DNA from: Shimia sp. Alg240-R146 | GTDB taxonomy: Bacteria; Pseudomonadota; Alphaproteobacteria; Rhodobacterales; Rhodobacteraceae | NCBI RefSeq assembly: GCF_947331465.1 | Contig: NZ_CAMZOK010000002.1 | Coordinates: forward strand, 124,001-188,000 | DNA length: 64,000 bases | Reading direction: 5' to 3' | Shown here: in pieces, positions 51,518-60,400 of the stretch | Numbering within the stretch: the first letter of the stretch is position 1 | How the letters are laid out: each line of letters opens with the position of its first letter | The notes under the pieces: model-generated | Told to the model about the DNA's origin: nothing | What the model saw: only the letters and a program-made list of their open reading frames with translations | Database searches by the model: none | Made by a program: the position numbers and the translations under genes

Positions 51518-52432
51518 ATGCCTTTGGAAATGAACCGCGAGGTTTTCATCACTTGTGCTGTGACCGGATCGGGCGGCACGCAGGATCGAAGTCCACACGT
51601 ACCACGCTCGCCTGAGCAAATTGCCAACAGCGCGATCGCCGCGGCCAAAGCGGGTGCTGCGGTGGTGCATTGTCACGTAAGGGATCCGGAAACCGGCGCA
51701 CCGAGCCGGGATCTGGGACTGTATCGGGAGGTCACGGACCGGATCCGCGACAGCGACACCGATGTTGTCTTGAACCTGACCGCCGGCATGGGCGGTGACA
51801 TTGTGTTTGGCGGCGTTGAGAGTCCGCTGCCGCCGGTGGCAGGAACCGATATGGTCGGGGCAACAGAGCGGGTTGCTCATGTTGCCGAATGCCTGCCGGA
51901 AATCTGCACGCTGGATTGCGGCACGATGAACTTTGCCGAAGCTGATTACGTCATGACCAACACACCAGGCATGCTTCGGGCTATGGGAAAAATGATGACA
52001 GTTCTGGGGGTTAAGCCCGAGATTGAAGCTTTTGACACAGGCCACCTTTGGTTCGCTAAGCAACTGGTGAAAGAGGGGATTCTGGCACCCGACGCACTTG
52101 TGCAGCTCTGCATGGGGGTGCCTTGGGGCGCGCCGGATGACCTCAATACTTTTATGGCGATGGTCAACAATGTACCGGATGACTGGACGTTCAGCGCCTT
52201 TGGTTTGGGGCGCAACCAGATGGCTTATGTGGCTGCATCTGTGCTTGCCGGTGGCAACGTGCGGGTCGGGTTGGAAGACAATCTGTGGCTCGACAAAGGC
52301 GTGCTGGCGGAGAACTGGCAGTTGGTCGAACGGGCAGGCACCATCATCGAAAACATGGGGGCGCGGGTGATCGGGCCAGCGGCCGTGCGCGAGAAACTGG
52401 GGCTGGTCAAGCGGGCACCGAAGGGTGCGTAA
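51518..52432 (+). CDS. Beta-keto acid cleavage enzyme (BKACE), probable dehydrocarnitine cleavage enzyme
   Basis: A 304-residue TIM-barrel enzyme of the DUF849/BKACE family, which condenses a beta-keto acid with acetyl-CoA. Family motifs seen: [11 protein letters not shown] at the N-terminus, [14 protein letters not shown] for metal binding (H-x-H), [11 protein letters not shown], and [12 protein letters not shown]. Here, next to a carnitine dehydrogenase gene, the substrate is probably 3-dehydrocarnitine, giving betainyl-CoA and acetoacetate. It begins the rightward operon. Confidence 0.92.
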   Translation: MPLEMNREVFITCAVTGSGGTQDRSPHVPRSPEQIANSAIAAAKAGAAVVHCHVRDPETGAPSRDLGLYREVTDRIRDSDTDVVLNLTAGMGGDIVFGGVESPLPPVAGTDMVGATERVAHVAECLPEICTLDCGTMNFAEADYVMTNTPGMLRAMGKMMTVLGVKPEIEAFDTGHLWFAKQLVKEGILAPDALVQLCMGVPWGAPDDLNTFMAMVNNVPDDWTFSAFGLGRNQMAYVAASVLAGGNVRVGLEDNLWLDKGVLAENWQLVERAGTIIENMGARVIGPAAVREKLGLVKRAPKGA

Positions 52433-52526
52433 AAGACCTTAGGGGGCATGCTGTATTGCGTCGGTATTGCGACTGTATCGCGACGGTGCAGTATGGGTGC
52501 CGGTCCGGCTGGGAGAAAGTTTGGAA

Positions 52527-52877
52527 ATGACGCTTGGGAAATCCGCGATGGGCTTTTGGGCCGCTTTGGTTTTTGTGACCGGATGTCAGGACGCGGGTCC
52601 CCGAAACACGGCAGAGCGCGAAAAGGCGGCGGCGTGCCAAGCACAAGGCGGCACCTTCGGACGGTTGGGAAAGAAAGCGCAAGTTCCGATTTGCACCTTG
52701 CCCGAGAAGCCCGCCAGCGATGCCGGCAAAAGCTGCTCTGACTCAAGTCAGTGTGAGGCGAACATCTGTTTAGGTGAAACGTCACGTTGCGCCCCGGTCG
52801 TGCACGGCAACTATTGTGGTCAGACCATCCTTTCAGAAGGTCAGAAGGCTGAATTGTTGTGCGGGCATTTTGAGTAG
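52527..52877 (+). CDS. Small cysteine-rich lipoprotein in the carnitine cluster
   Basis: A 116-residue protein with a signal peptide and lipobox FVTGC at residue about 20 (from ATG 52527). The mature part has seven or more Cys residues (CTLPEK, KSCSDSSQCEANICLG, RCAPV, YCGQ), so it is disulfide-rich and on the outer face of the inner or outer membrane. It sits between the BKACE gene and the carnitine dehydrogenase gene on the same strand. No function is known; a role in carnitine or betaine uptake is possible. Confidence 0.78.
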   Translation: MTLGKSAMGFWAALVFVTGCQDAGPRNTAEREKAAACQAQGGTFGRLGKKAQVPICTLPEKPASDAGKSCSDSSQCEANICLGETSRCAPVVHGNYCGQTILSEGQKAELLCGHFE

Positions 52878-52913
52878 AGGAAGCGGCCCGGCAGGGTTTT
52901 GGAAAGGGACGAC

Positions 52914-54389
52914 ATGACTAAAACAGCAGCGATCATTGGCGGTGGCGTAATTGGCGGCGGATGGGCCGCACGGTTCCTTTTGAATGGTTGGGATGTGCGG
53001 GTGTTTGATCCCGATCCCGAAGCACAGCGCAAAATTGGCGAAGTGATCGACAATGCGCGGGTGAGCTTGCCGGGGTTGAGTGATACTGCACTGCCGGCTG
53101 AGGGTGCGTTGACGTTTCACGACACGATGTCTGAGGCCGTCGAAGGCGCGTCGTGGGTGCAGGAAAGTGTGCCGGAGCGGTTGGAGCTGAAGCAGAAGGT
53201 CTATCAGACCTTGCAGGAGCATTGCGAGGCGGATGCGATCCTTGGCAGTTCTACCAGCGGGTTCAAGCCAAGCGAATTGCAGGGCTGTGCTAGCCGCCCC
53301 GAACAGATCGTGGTGACGCATCCGTTCAACCCTGTGTATCTGATGCCGTTGGTGGAACTGGTGCCGACGGAAAAGAACCCGCCGGAGATGGTGGAACGGG
53401 CCAAGGCGATCTTGAAGGACGTCGGCATGTTTCCGTTGCATGTACGCAAAGAGATTGATGCGCATATTGCGGATCGTTTCCTTGAGGCGGTGTGGCGCGA
53501 GGCGTTGTGGCTGGTCAAAGACGGCGTGGCCACCACCGAAGAGATTGATGAAAGCATCCGCATGGGCTTTGGCATTCGCTGGGCGCAGATGGGGCTGTTT
53601 GACACCTATCGCGTGGCGGGCGGCGAAGCAGGCATGAAGCATTTCATGGCGCAGTTTGGTCCGGCGCTGGAATGGCCATGGACCAAATTGATGGATGTGC
53701 CGGAGTTCACGGATGAGTTGGTCGATCTGATCGCGGGTCAATCAGACGCGCAATCGGGCCATATGAGCATCCGCGAGATGGAGCGCATTCGCGACAATAA
53801 CCTTGTGTCGATGATGCGCGCGCTCAAGGCGCAGGATTTTGCATCTGGTGCTGTGCTCAACAAACATGACGTCAAGCTTTCGGCAGAGGCGGGCATGGTG
53901 CGGCGTGCAAGTGATATTGCGGATCCCAGTTTGCCAATTGTGACGCAACGCCGTGCGGTGCCAGTGGACTGGTTGGATTATAATGGTCACATGACCGAGA
54001 GCCGCTATTTGCAGGCATTTGCTGATGCCTCTGATCGGCTGATGGAAATCATCGGTTGCGATCAGGCCTATATCGCGACGGGCGGGTCGTTCTTTACCGC
54101 CGAGACCCATATCCGCCACATTGACGAGACCAAGCTCGGGTCTGTGATCGAGGTGCGTACGCGGGTTCTGATGGCCGAGGGCAAGAAGATGCACCTGTTC
54201 CATGAGATGTACGCGGGGGAGACCCTATTGGCGACAGGCGAACATATCCTTATTCACGTGAGCCTTGCGACACGCAGGCCAGCGCCGTTCAGCCCCGAGA
54301 TTGCCGCCAATCTGGCAATGATTTCTGAAGCACAGGCCGGTTTGGCCGCACCTGAAGGCGCAGGACGTTATGTGGGGCAACCCCGTTGA
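52914..54389 (+). CDS. cdhA: Carnitine 3-dehydrogenase fused to a betainyl-CoA thioesterase (CdhA-CdhB)
   Basis: A 491-residue fusion. Residues 1-320 are a 3-hydroxyacyl-CoA-dehydrogenase-like NAD enzyme: AIIGGGVIGGGWAARFLL, GSSTSGFKPSEL, VTHPFNPVYLMPLVELVP with the catalytic His, and IADRFLEAVWREAL. Residues 350-470 are a 4HBT hotdog thioesterase with VDWLDYNGHMTESRYLQAF. It oxidises L-carnitine to dehydrocarnitine, and the second half releases betaine from betainyl-CoA. Start MTKTAA at 52914 follows GGAAAGGGA. The next gene overlaps its stop. Confidence 0.93.
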   Translation: MTKTAAIIGGGVIGGGWAARFLLNGWDVRVFDPDPEAQRKIGEVIDNARVSLPGLSDTALPAEGALTFHDTMSEAVEGASWVQESVPERLELKQKVYQTLQEHCEADAILGSSTSGFKPSELQGCASRPEQIVVTHPFNPVYLMPLVELVPTEKNPPEMVERAKAILKDVGMFPLHVRKEIDAHIADRFLEAVWREALWLVKDGVATTEEIDESIRMGFGIRWAQMGLFDTYRVAGGEAGMKHFMAQFGPALEWPWTKLMDVPEFTDELVDLIAGQSDAQSGHMSIREMERIRDNNLVSMMRALKAQDFASGAVLNKHDVKLSAEAGMVRRASDIADPSLPIVTQRRAVPVDWLDYNGHMTESRYLQAFADASDRLMEIIGCDQAYIATGGSFFTAETHIRHIDETKLGSVIEVRTRVLMAEGKKMHLFHEMYAGETLLATGEHILIHVSLATRRPAPFSPEIAANLAMISEAQAGLAAPEGAGRYVGQPR

Positions 54390-55144
54390 ACCGCGTCCTG
54401 ATCACAGCGGGCGCGTCCGGTGTCGGTCGTGCGATGGCTGACGCGTTTCATCGTGATGGCTGGCAGATTTGGATCGCGGACATGGATGGCGTGGCTTTGG
54501 AAGCTGCGCCCGCGACCTGGCGCCGATCCAAGGTCGACGTGAGCGATGAGGTGGCGGTAAATGCCTTGTTTGATGATGTTCTAGAACATTGGGGCGGCGT
54601 AGACGCGCTTTGCGCAAATGCCGGTATCGCGGGGCCAACTGCGGCTATTGAAGATATAAAACTGCAAGATTGGCAGGCCTGCGTGGCGGTCAATCTGGAG
54701 GGTGCGTTTTTAGCCGCAAAATACGCCGCACCGATGATGAAGGCGCAAGGCGCTGGCGCGATTGTGGTGACGTCGTCGACCGCGGGGCAGTATGGCTACC
54801 CGTATCGCGCGCCTTATGCGGCCGCAAAGTGGGCCGTGATCGGTTTGACCAAAACACTGGCGATGGAGTTGGGCCCGTTTGGCGTGCGGGCGAATGTCAT
54901 TTGCCCCGGCGCCGTGGAAGGGCCGCGCATGGAAGGTGTGTTGGCGCGTGAAGCAGAGGCCAAGGGTATGACGCGGGATGCGGTCTATGACGGCTATGCA
55001 TCGGGAACCGCGATGGGGTCCTTTGTGGAAGGACGCGACGTGGCCGAGATGGCGGTGTTTTTGTCCTCAGACAAGGCGCGGTTGGTAAGCGGGCAGGTGA
55101 TCGCCGTTGACGGGTTTACGGTGAACCCCGATCCCAAAGTGTAG
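54386..55144 (+). CDS. SDR-family oxidoreductase at the end of the carnitine operon
   Basis: A 252-residue short-chain dehydrogenase: VLITAGASGVGRAMADAF at the N-terminus for NAD(P), LCANAGIAGP, the catalytic Ser-Tyr-Lys in SSTAGQYGYPYRAPYAAAKWAV, and ICPGAVEGPRMEG. It starts with TTG (54386-54388), overlapping the cdhA-B stop, and no ATG is better placed. Its role in carnitine metabolism is unknown: it could oxidise 3-hydroxybutyrate or D-carnitine. It ends just before a double hairpin. Confidence 0.9.
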   Translation: MNRVLITAGASGVGRAMADAFHRDGWQIWIADMDGVALEAAPATWRRSKVDVSDEVAVNALFDDVLEHWGGVDALCANAGIAGPTAAIEDIKLQDWQACVAVNLEGAFLAAKYAAPMMKAQGAGAIVVTSSTAGQYGYPYRAPYAAAKWAVIGLTKTLAMELGPFGVRANVICPGAVEGPRMEGVLAREAEAKGMTRDAVYDGYASGTAMGSFVEGRDVAEMAVFLSSDKARLVSGQVIAVDGFTVNPDPKV

Positions 55145-55204
55145 GGGGCTTTGCCCCTGCGCCAGCAAACTGGCGCTACCCCAGGGTATTTTGGCCAGAA
55201 AGAA
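55144..55204 (+). repeat. Double hairpin followed by a conserved tail, dispersed Roseobacter-like element
   Basis: GGGGC/GCCCC and GCGCCAG/CTGGCGC stems stand in tandem, then TATTTTGGCCAGAAAGAA. I recall similar elements with this tail after many genes in Rhodobacteraceae genomes. In this window I found a single copy. It may act as a terminator of the carnitine operon or protect the 3' end of its RNA. Confidence 0.5.
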
Positions 55205-55212
55205 ACGGGCAC

Positions 55213-56070
55213 TTAAAGCAGTGTACCCAGAGACGAGGCATGTGCGGGGAATTGTCGGGCGGTGACGTCGGCCTGACGCACGAGATTGTCAAAATGTGCC
55301 GTAAAGCCTGAGACGCGTTCCGTGTCACGAAAAGCGAGATAGTTGCGGCCAAGATAGAGCACGGCCAGCAAGGGGCCGAAGACCGTTATCGGGCTGGAAA
55401 ACAGCCGGTGCGCGTCAAACAGATAGAGCCGCATACGGGGATAAAGTTGCTCGGTGAGGTCGGCAAGCTGTTCAAGCTGACGTTGGCGGATGTGGCTGGG
55501 CAGGCCTTCGTAGTATCCGGTGCCGGTGGCAAAGGCGCGCATTTCGTGGCGCGGCAGGGCGATTTCATAGTCAGAATGTGAGGAGCGCATCCAATTCAGG
55601 CGGTCGCGCGAGGCGTTGATCGCCTGTTCGGTGGTACGCCCCAGATGGGCGGAGTATTCCCAGACCAGCATCTCGTCGGTTTTGAGCATGTCAGGCAGGC
55701 CAGCAGGCACGTGGCGGATCTTGTACCCTGCGGCTTCTTGGTGCCAGTCGAAAATTTGCTCATCCACAAGCGCGCGGGGGGCCTCGGTGACGGTCATTGC
55801 ATTGGCGAGGATCGCGGCAGTGTTTTCCGGAAGATCCGTCAGCGACAATAGCCAGTCTGCCGATACACCAAGCGCGGCAGCGCATTCCCCCACCACTTGC
55901 GCGTTGGGCAGTCGGGCGCCTTTGTCCTTGAGAAGCTGCGAAATTGTGGACCGGTCCACACCAATGCGCCGGGAGAGTTCCGACTGGGTGATGGACGTGT
56001 CTTTCATCGCGGACCCAAGGCGCTGGCGAAAGCGGTCGGCACGCAGGCGTTTGTCGATAATTTCACTCAT
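55213..56070 (-). CDS. XRE-family transcriptional regulator
   Basis: A 285-residue regulator with an N-terminal helix-turn-helix (TQSELSRRIGVDRSTISQLL near residue 28; GECAAALGVSADWLLSL) and a long C-terminal region without a known domain. The latter contains ALPRHEMRAFATGTGYYEGLP and LYLFDAHRLFSSPITVFGP, which may bind a ligand and resembles C-terminal domains of Rhodobacteraceae regulators of metabolism. It converges on the carnitine operon; a relation is possible but not shown. Confidence 0.88.
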   Translation of the reverse strand: MSEIIDKRLRADRFRQRLGSAMKDTSITQSELSRRIGVDRSTISQLLKDKGARLPNAQVVGECAAALGVSADWLLSLTDLPENTAAILANAMTVTEAPRALVDEQIFDWHQEAAGYKIRHVPAGLPDMLKTDEMLVWEYSAHLGRTTEQAINASRDRLNWMRSSHSDYEIALPRHEMRAFATGTGYYEGLPSHIRQRQLEQLADLTEQLYPRMRLYLFDAHRLFSSPITVFGPLLAVLYLGRNYLAFRDTERVSGFTAHFDNLVRQADVTARQFPAHASSLGTLL

Positions 56071-56183
56071 GCGGTGATAAATATCACAGATGCTGAATTT
56101 TGTTAATCACATTCAGAATTCCGCACATGGCTGGGGGCAGGTAACACGTTTGTGAGGGACTGGTATCACAGAAAGAGGACGGA

Positions 56184-56390
56184 ATGGACACACGGCAACG
56201 GTCGGTGCTGAAGGCAGTGATTTGGAATGTGATTGGTTTGGCAACCATGGCGGTTGTGGGGCTGGTTGCGACAGGGTCTTTGGCGTTGGGCGGCAAGATG
56301 GCTGTGATCAATGCCGGACTCGGCCTGAGCATGTACGTTGTTTATGAGCGTATCTGGGCTGGTATCGGTTGGGGGCGTGCGCATGGCTGA
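56184..56390 (+). CDS. DUF2061 membrane protein
   Basis: A 68-residue inner-membrane protein with two hydrophobic helices (VIWNVIGLATMAVVGLVATG, AVINAGLGLSMYVVYERIW) in the order typical of DUF2061. The family is often next to sulfate-assimilation or desaturase-like genes. It overlaps the desaturase gene start by eight bases. Confidence 0.82.
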   Translation: MDTRQRSVLKAVIWNVIGLATMAVVGLVATGSLALGGKMAVINAGLGLSMYVVYERIWAGIGWGRAHG

Positions 56391-57288
56391 TCTGCGCAAG
56401 TCGACGCAGGTGGAGTGGCCTACCTTGGCCCTGTTTGTGCTTTGCTATGCGACATACGCTATTGGCGCCGTCTGGGCGGCGGCGTGGTTTTTGCCGCTGG
56501 GCATGGTGCTGACGATCCTGGCGCTGGCGCTGCATTCGTCGTTAAGCCACGAGGTTTTGCACGGACATCCTTTTGCTGCGCGGCTGGCCAACGAGGCGCT
56601 GGTGTTTCCGGCCATCGGGCTGTTCATTCCGTATATGCGGTTTCGCGACACGCATCTGGCGCATCATCAGGACAGTGTGCTGACCGATCCTTACGACGAT
56701 CCCGAAACCAATTTTCTGGACCCGGCGCGCTGGACGCGAATGCCGCGATGGTTGCGGTTGGTACATGATTTTAACAACACGCTTTTGGGGCGCCTGCTGG
56801 TGGGGCCGGTATTGGGGCAACTGGCGTTCATGCGCTCTGACTTGCGCGAAATTGCGCAGGGCAATACGGCTGTTCTGCTGGGTTGGTTGCTGCACGTTCC
56901 CGCCGTGGGGCTGGTGGTCTGGTGGATGGCGGCTGTTGGGCAGATGCCGGTCTGGGCGTATGTGCTCAGTGCCTACGCGGCCTTGTCGGTGCTGAAAATC
57001 CGCACGTTTCTGGAGCATCAGGCCCATGCCAAGGCGCGAGGGCGAACGGTGATTATCGACGATCAGGGGCCACTGGCGTGGATTTTTCTCAACAACAATC
57101 TGCACGTCGTCCACCATATGCACCCGAGGGTTCCGTGGTATCGTCTGCCGGTGTTGTTTCGCGAGAACCGCGAGCGGTATCTGGCGCGCAACGACGGGTA
57201 TTATTTCAAAAGCTATGGCGAGGTGTTCCGACGGTATTTCTGGCGCAGAAAAGATCCGGTACCGCATCCGATGTGGAGTGACAAATAG
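56383..57288 (+). CDS. Fatty acid desaturase
   Basis: A 301-residue membrane di-iron desaturase. Three histidine boxes are visible: HSSLSHEVLHGH near residue 45, DTHLAHHQD near residue 88 and VVHHMHPRVPW near residue 245, with several membrane segments between. The start at 56383 (MADLRKST) is chosen; a 15-codon longer frame starts within DUF2061. The enzyme introduces a double bond in a membrane acyl chain; position and substrate are unknown. It could also be a beta-carotene hydroxylase-like relative. Confidence 0.88.
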   Translation: MADLRKSTQVEWPTLALFVLCYATYAIGAVWAAAWFLPLGMVLTILALALHSSLSHEVLHGHPFAARLANEALVFPAIGLFIPYMRFRDTHLAHHQDSVLTDPYDDPETNFLDPARWTRMPRWLRLVHDFNNTLLGRLLVGPVLGQLAFMRSDLREIAQGNTAVLLGWLLHVPAVGLVVWWMAAVGQMPVWAYVLSAYAALSVLKIRTFLEHQAHAKARGRTVIIDDQGPLAWIFLNNNLHVVHHMHPRVPWYRLPVLFRENRERYLARNDGYYFKSYGEVFRRYFWRRKDPVPHPMWSDK

Positions 57289-57354
57289 CGTGAAGCGCTG
57301 GGCATTTTCGCAGCGAGCGTGACATTCCTAAAGTTCCGCGCCATCAATACTGCC

Positions 57355-58257
57355 ATGGAACTTTGGATCATCGCCTCTGTAGCTGCGGCCGCATTTCAGA
57401 CCGTGCGTTTTATGCTGCAGAAGCATCTGGCGGCGGTGTCGCTGTCGGCGGCGGGCGCGACTTTCGCGCGGTTTCTGTATTCCGCGCCGATTGCCTGTCT
57501 GATCCTTTTGGTATGCGTCACCAACGACTGGATTAGGCTGCCGTCGCTGGGCGTTGCCTTTTGGACGTTCGGCGCATTGGGCGGCGCGGCGCAGATCACA
57601 GCGACGGTGTGCACGGTCATGCTTTTTGGGCGGCGCAACCTTGCTGTGGGCATGGCCTTTATCAAAAGCGAAGTGTTTTTCACCGTGCTGATTGGCATCG
57701 TCTTGTTGGCTGAAGGCGTGTCTGCCGTCGGATTTGCGGCAATCGCGTTGGGTGTGGCTGGCGTGCTGGTTCTGTCAGGCCCAATCGAGGCCAAGGGCAG
57801 CGGGTGGCGGCGCATTCTCAGCCCGTCGGCAGCCTTGGGGCTGACGGCGGGGGCGTTGTTTGGGGTGTCGGCCGTGGCGTATCGTGGCGCGTCGCTCGCG
57901 GTTGAGCTAGATGCCCCGCTGGCACGGGCTTTGGTGACGCTGGCAGCGGTGACCGCGATGCAAATGGCGGCGATGTGGCTGTGGTTGCGATTTCGCGAAC
58001 CCGGCGAAGTGGGCCGCGTGCTGTCGGCATGGAAAAGCGCCGGGTTCATCGGGTTGACCAGCATGGCCGGCACGTTTTGCTGGTTCACGGCGTTCACGTT
58101 GCAGACCGCCGCCTACGTCAAAGCCGTTGGTCAGGTTGAGCTGGTGTTTGGCATTCTGGGGACGGTTTTGGTGTTTCGTGAAAAGATTAGCCGCCGGGAG
58201 TTTGTTGGCATGGCGCTTTTGGCGGGCTCAATTCTTGGGCTGATCCTGTTCGCTTAG
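57355..58257 (+). CDS. DMT-superfamily (EamA) transporter
   Basis: A 300-residue permease with ten membrane segments formed by two EamA repeats. Typical blocks: FARFLYSAPIACLILLV, ARALVTLAAVTAMQMAAMW, VELVFGILGTVLVFREKISRRE. Start at 57355 (MELWIIASV) preferred over a GTG 12 codons before. It exports an unknown small metabolite. Its stop overlaps the convergent Nudix gene stop by four bases. Confidence 0.88.
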   Translation: MELWIIASVAAAAFQTVRFMLQKHLAAVSLSAAGATFARFLYSAPIACLILLVCVTNDWIRLPSLGVAFWTFGALGGAAQITATVCTVMLFGRRNLAVGMAFIKSEVFFTVLIGIVLLAEGVSAVGFAAIALGVAGVLVLSGPIEAKGSGWRRILSPSAALGLTAGALFGVSAVAYRGASLAVELDAPLARALVTLAAVTAMQMAAMWLWLRFREPGEVGRVLSAWKSAGFIGLTSMAGTFCWFTAFTLQTAAYVKAVGQVELVFGILGTVLVFREKISRREFVGMALLAGSILGLILFA

Positions 58258-58970
58258 TCGCGGTCCCAATCCGGCATGTGACCACGTAGGCGCAGGAAGT
58301 GGCTCGCCTCGTCGTTGTTGTTGAAGAATGGCACGTTTTGTGGCGGCTCGGGAGTGTCTAGACGTCCTTCGACTTCGGCCAGAACAACTTCGGTGATGAA
58401 CGGCAAGTCAAACTCCCGCGCTTTGGCGAGGGGCACCCATTGCAAGTGTGAAAGCTCATCACAGGCGGCGGAAAAATCATCCAGATCGGTGGCGATGGCG
58501 GCAGCGTCCAGCAAGAAAAACCGTGCGTCAAAGCGGCGGGGGCGCCCCGGAGGCGTAATGGCGCGGAAAACAAATTGCAGTGCGTCGGCCGTCGGCAAAT
58601 GGCCGGTTGCGGCGTAGGTCTGCCAATCTGCGGGCGGGGTGGCCTGCCACGCGCCTTGCTGGCCAAGGATCAGGCCGGTTTCTTCCCAAAGTTCGCGCAC
58701 AGCAGCCACGGCGAGCGGATGGGCCAAGCCCGGATCAGATTGTTCGCCGAGGCGGGCCTGACAGATGCCGGGCAGGGGCGTCGCCAAATCAATTTCGGCG
58801 TCTGCTGCGTCGACAGCGCCGCCGGGGAAGACAAATTTGTTGGGCATAAACGCCGCCTGTGCGCCGCGCTGTCCCATAAGGATGTGCGGATCGGAAATGC
58901 GATCACGCAGCACGATCACAGTGGCGGCATTGCGGATTGCAGTTTTGTCGATGATCGGCGAGTCGGTCAT
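58254..58970 (-). CDS. Nudix hydrolase
   Basis: A 238-residue protein of the Nudix fold. The Nudix helix is VAAVRELWEETGLILG near residue 85, with the preceding Gly of the box far upstream (FVFPGGAVDAAD), separated by an insertion (LATPLPGICQARLGEQSD), as in the CoA pyrophosphatase-like NUDT19/RppH-like branch. It hydrolyses a nucleoside diphosphate derivative not identifiable here. It converges with the EamA gene. Confidence 0.87.
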   Translation of the reverse strand: MTDSPIIDKTAIRNAATVIVLRDRISDPHILMGQRGAQAAFMPNKFVFPGGAVDAADAEIDLATPLPGICQARLGEQSDPGLAHPLAVAAVRELWEETGLILGQQGAWQATPPADWQTYAATGHLPTADALQFVFRAITPPGRPRRFDARFFLLDAAAIATDLDDFSAACDELSHLQWVPLAKAREFDLPFITEVVLAEVEGRLDTPEPPQNVPFFNNNDEASHFLRLRGHMPDWDRD

Positions 58971-59009
58971 AAGATCCCCTTTTGTCTTGGGGTCAGTATA
59001 TGACGGATA

Positions 59010-59408
59010 TTAAAATCCGTGCATTCTTCGTGCCCATTGAAACGCAACGACACACCCCTTTAGTCGCGGCAGAAGGTAGAGCGAGAGCGCGACACAGCCA
59101 ACCGCAAAAACCGTGAACAAAATGAGGGGTTCAGGGCGCCACTTAACAAACGCGATATGCAAAAGCGGTGCCATCAAGTGGCCCACAATTAGAATCGTCA
59201 GATACGCCGGACCGTCATCGGCGCGGTGGTGATGCAATTCCTGTTTGCAGACCGAACAGTGGTCACGCACCTTAAGATAGCCTTTGAGCATGGGGCCTGT
59301 CCCGCAGTTCGGACATTTGCGTCGCCAGCCTCGTTTAAGCGCGGGTTTTAGAGGGCGATCTTCGTCAACGGAGATGTGGTTCAAGGCTTGGCTGGACTGG
59401 TCGGTCAC
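59010..59408 (-). CDS. DUF983 membrane protein with zinc ribbon
   Basis: A 132-residue protein. A treble-clef-like zinc ribbon (CPNCGTGPMLKGYLKV...CSVCKQEL, the two Cys pairs about 18 residues apart) is followed by two membrane helices (YLTILIVGHLMAPLLHIAF, LILFTVFAVGCVALSLYLL). It is a common Alphaproteobacterial protein near cytochrome oxidase genes, function unknown. The start is GTG 59408; the huge frame extending to 60275 is antisense to the EF-hand gene. Confidence 0.85.
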   Translation of the reverse strand: MTDQSSQALNHISVDEDRPLKPALKRGWRRKCPNCGTGPMLKGYLKVRDHCSVCKQELHHHRADDGPAYLTILIVGHLMAPLLHIAFVKWRPEPLILFTVFAVGCVALSLYLLPRLKGCVVAFQWARRMHGF

Positions 59409-59700
59409 GGAAATACACTCAATAAGATTAGGTCTGTTCGCACATCCAAGATGGCTGTGACCTCGGGAAGTTAAAAGGGCGCAAATGCGCTTGCGGCGCC
59501 ATGTCGCAAAGGTCTGGTTATTGGGGTGATGCGTGCGGGACAGGCAAAAAACTAAGGCGTAGGCGAAAAAACTTTTCCTTTTGGCGACGGAAACGTGTGG
59601 GCCGCGCGTTCTACCATCACGAAACAGGCACAGAAACAGGCCCACGATAGACACAGGGTCGGTGCGCTCCCCTCGCGCATTTTCAAAGGAGACCGAAGAC

Positions 59701-60315
59701 ATGAAGAGTTCGTATTTTATTGGCGGTGTGATTGTTGCAGCCCTGAGCGTGACAGCGGTTGCGGCGTCGGCCAAAGAGGGCGGTAAGCACCGCCACCAGC
59801 GCGGCATGCAGATCACGTTTGAACAACTGGACGCCAATGGCGACGGCTTTGTCACATTGGAAGAAATGCAGGCCCACGCGCAGGCACGGTTCATGGAGCT
59901 GGATACCGATGGTGACGGCACGATCTCGCTTGACGAGTTGAAATCCAAGTTCAGCGAGCGGGCCGGCGAAAAAGCTGCGAAGCACGCGGAGCGGATGTTC
60001 ACGCGGATGGACGCCAATGGTGACGGCAAGCTGACAGCGGAAGAGATGGCGCCCAAAGGCGATCGTGCGGCCAAGATGATTGAGCGCATGGACACCGATG
60101 GCGACGGCAAGATCAGCGCCGCCGAGTTTGAAGCGGCCAAAGTCGAGCGCGAAGGCAAGCGTGGCGAACGCCGTGCAAAAATGTTTGAGATGCTGGACAC
60201 CGATGGCGACGGCGTGATCTCTAAGGAAGAGTTCGAGGCTGCCAAAGACGTGATGCGCGATGCCCGCAAAGGCAAGAAACGCCCCGGGTCCGGTCAAGCT
60301 GTCCAAGACAATTGA
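59701..60315 (+). CDS. Periplasmic EF-hand protein with five calcium loops
   Basis: A 204-residue protein with a signal peptide (SSYFIGGVIVAALSVTAVAASA) and five EF-hand loops: DANGDGFVTLEE, DTDGDGTISLDE, DANGDGKLTAEE, DTDGDGKISAAE and DTDGDGVISKEE. All have the calcium ligands at positions 1, 3, 5 and 12. The linker helices are very rich in Glu, Lys and Arg. It is located right upstream of an ECF sigma factor gene on the same strand. It may act as a calcium buffer or sensor of the periplasm. Confidence 0.92.
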   Translation: MKSSYFIGGVIVAALSVTAVAASAKEGGKHRHQRGMQITFEQLDANGDGFVTLEEMQAHAQARFMELDTDGDGTISLDELKSKFSERAGEKAAKHAERMFTRMDANGDGKLTAEEMAPKGDRAAKMIERMDTDGDGKISAAEFEAAKVEREGKRGERRAKMFEMLDTDGDGVISKEEFEAAKDVMRDARKGKKRPGSGQAVQDN

Positions 60316-60400
60316 GCAGAGACGCGCTCCGGGCGGCACAGTCGCCCGGAGGCACTGACAGGATTGCAACACGTGACAACACAGGCTAGCCATCGGGATC

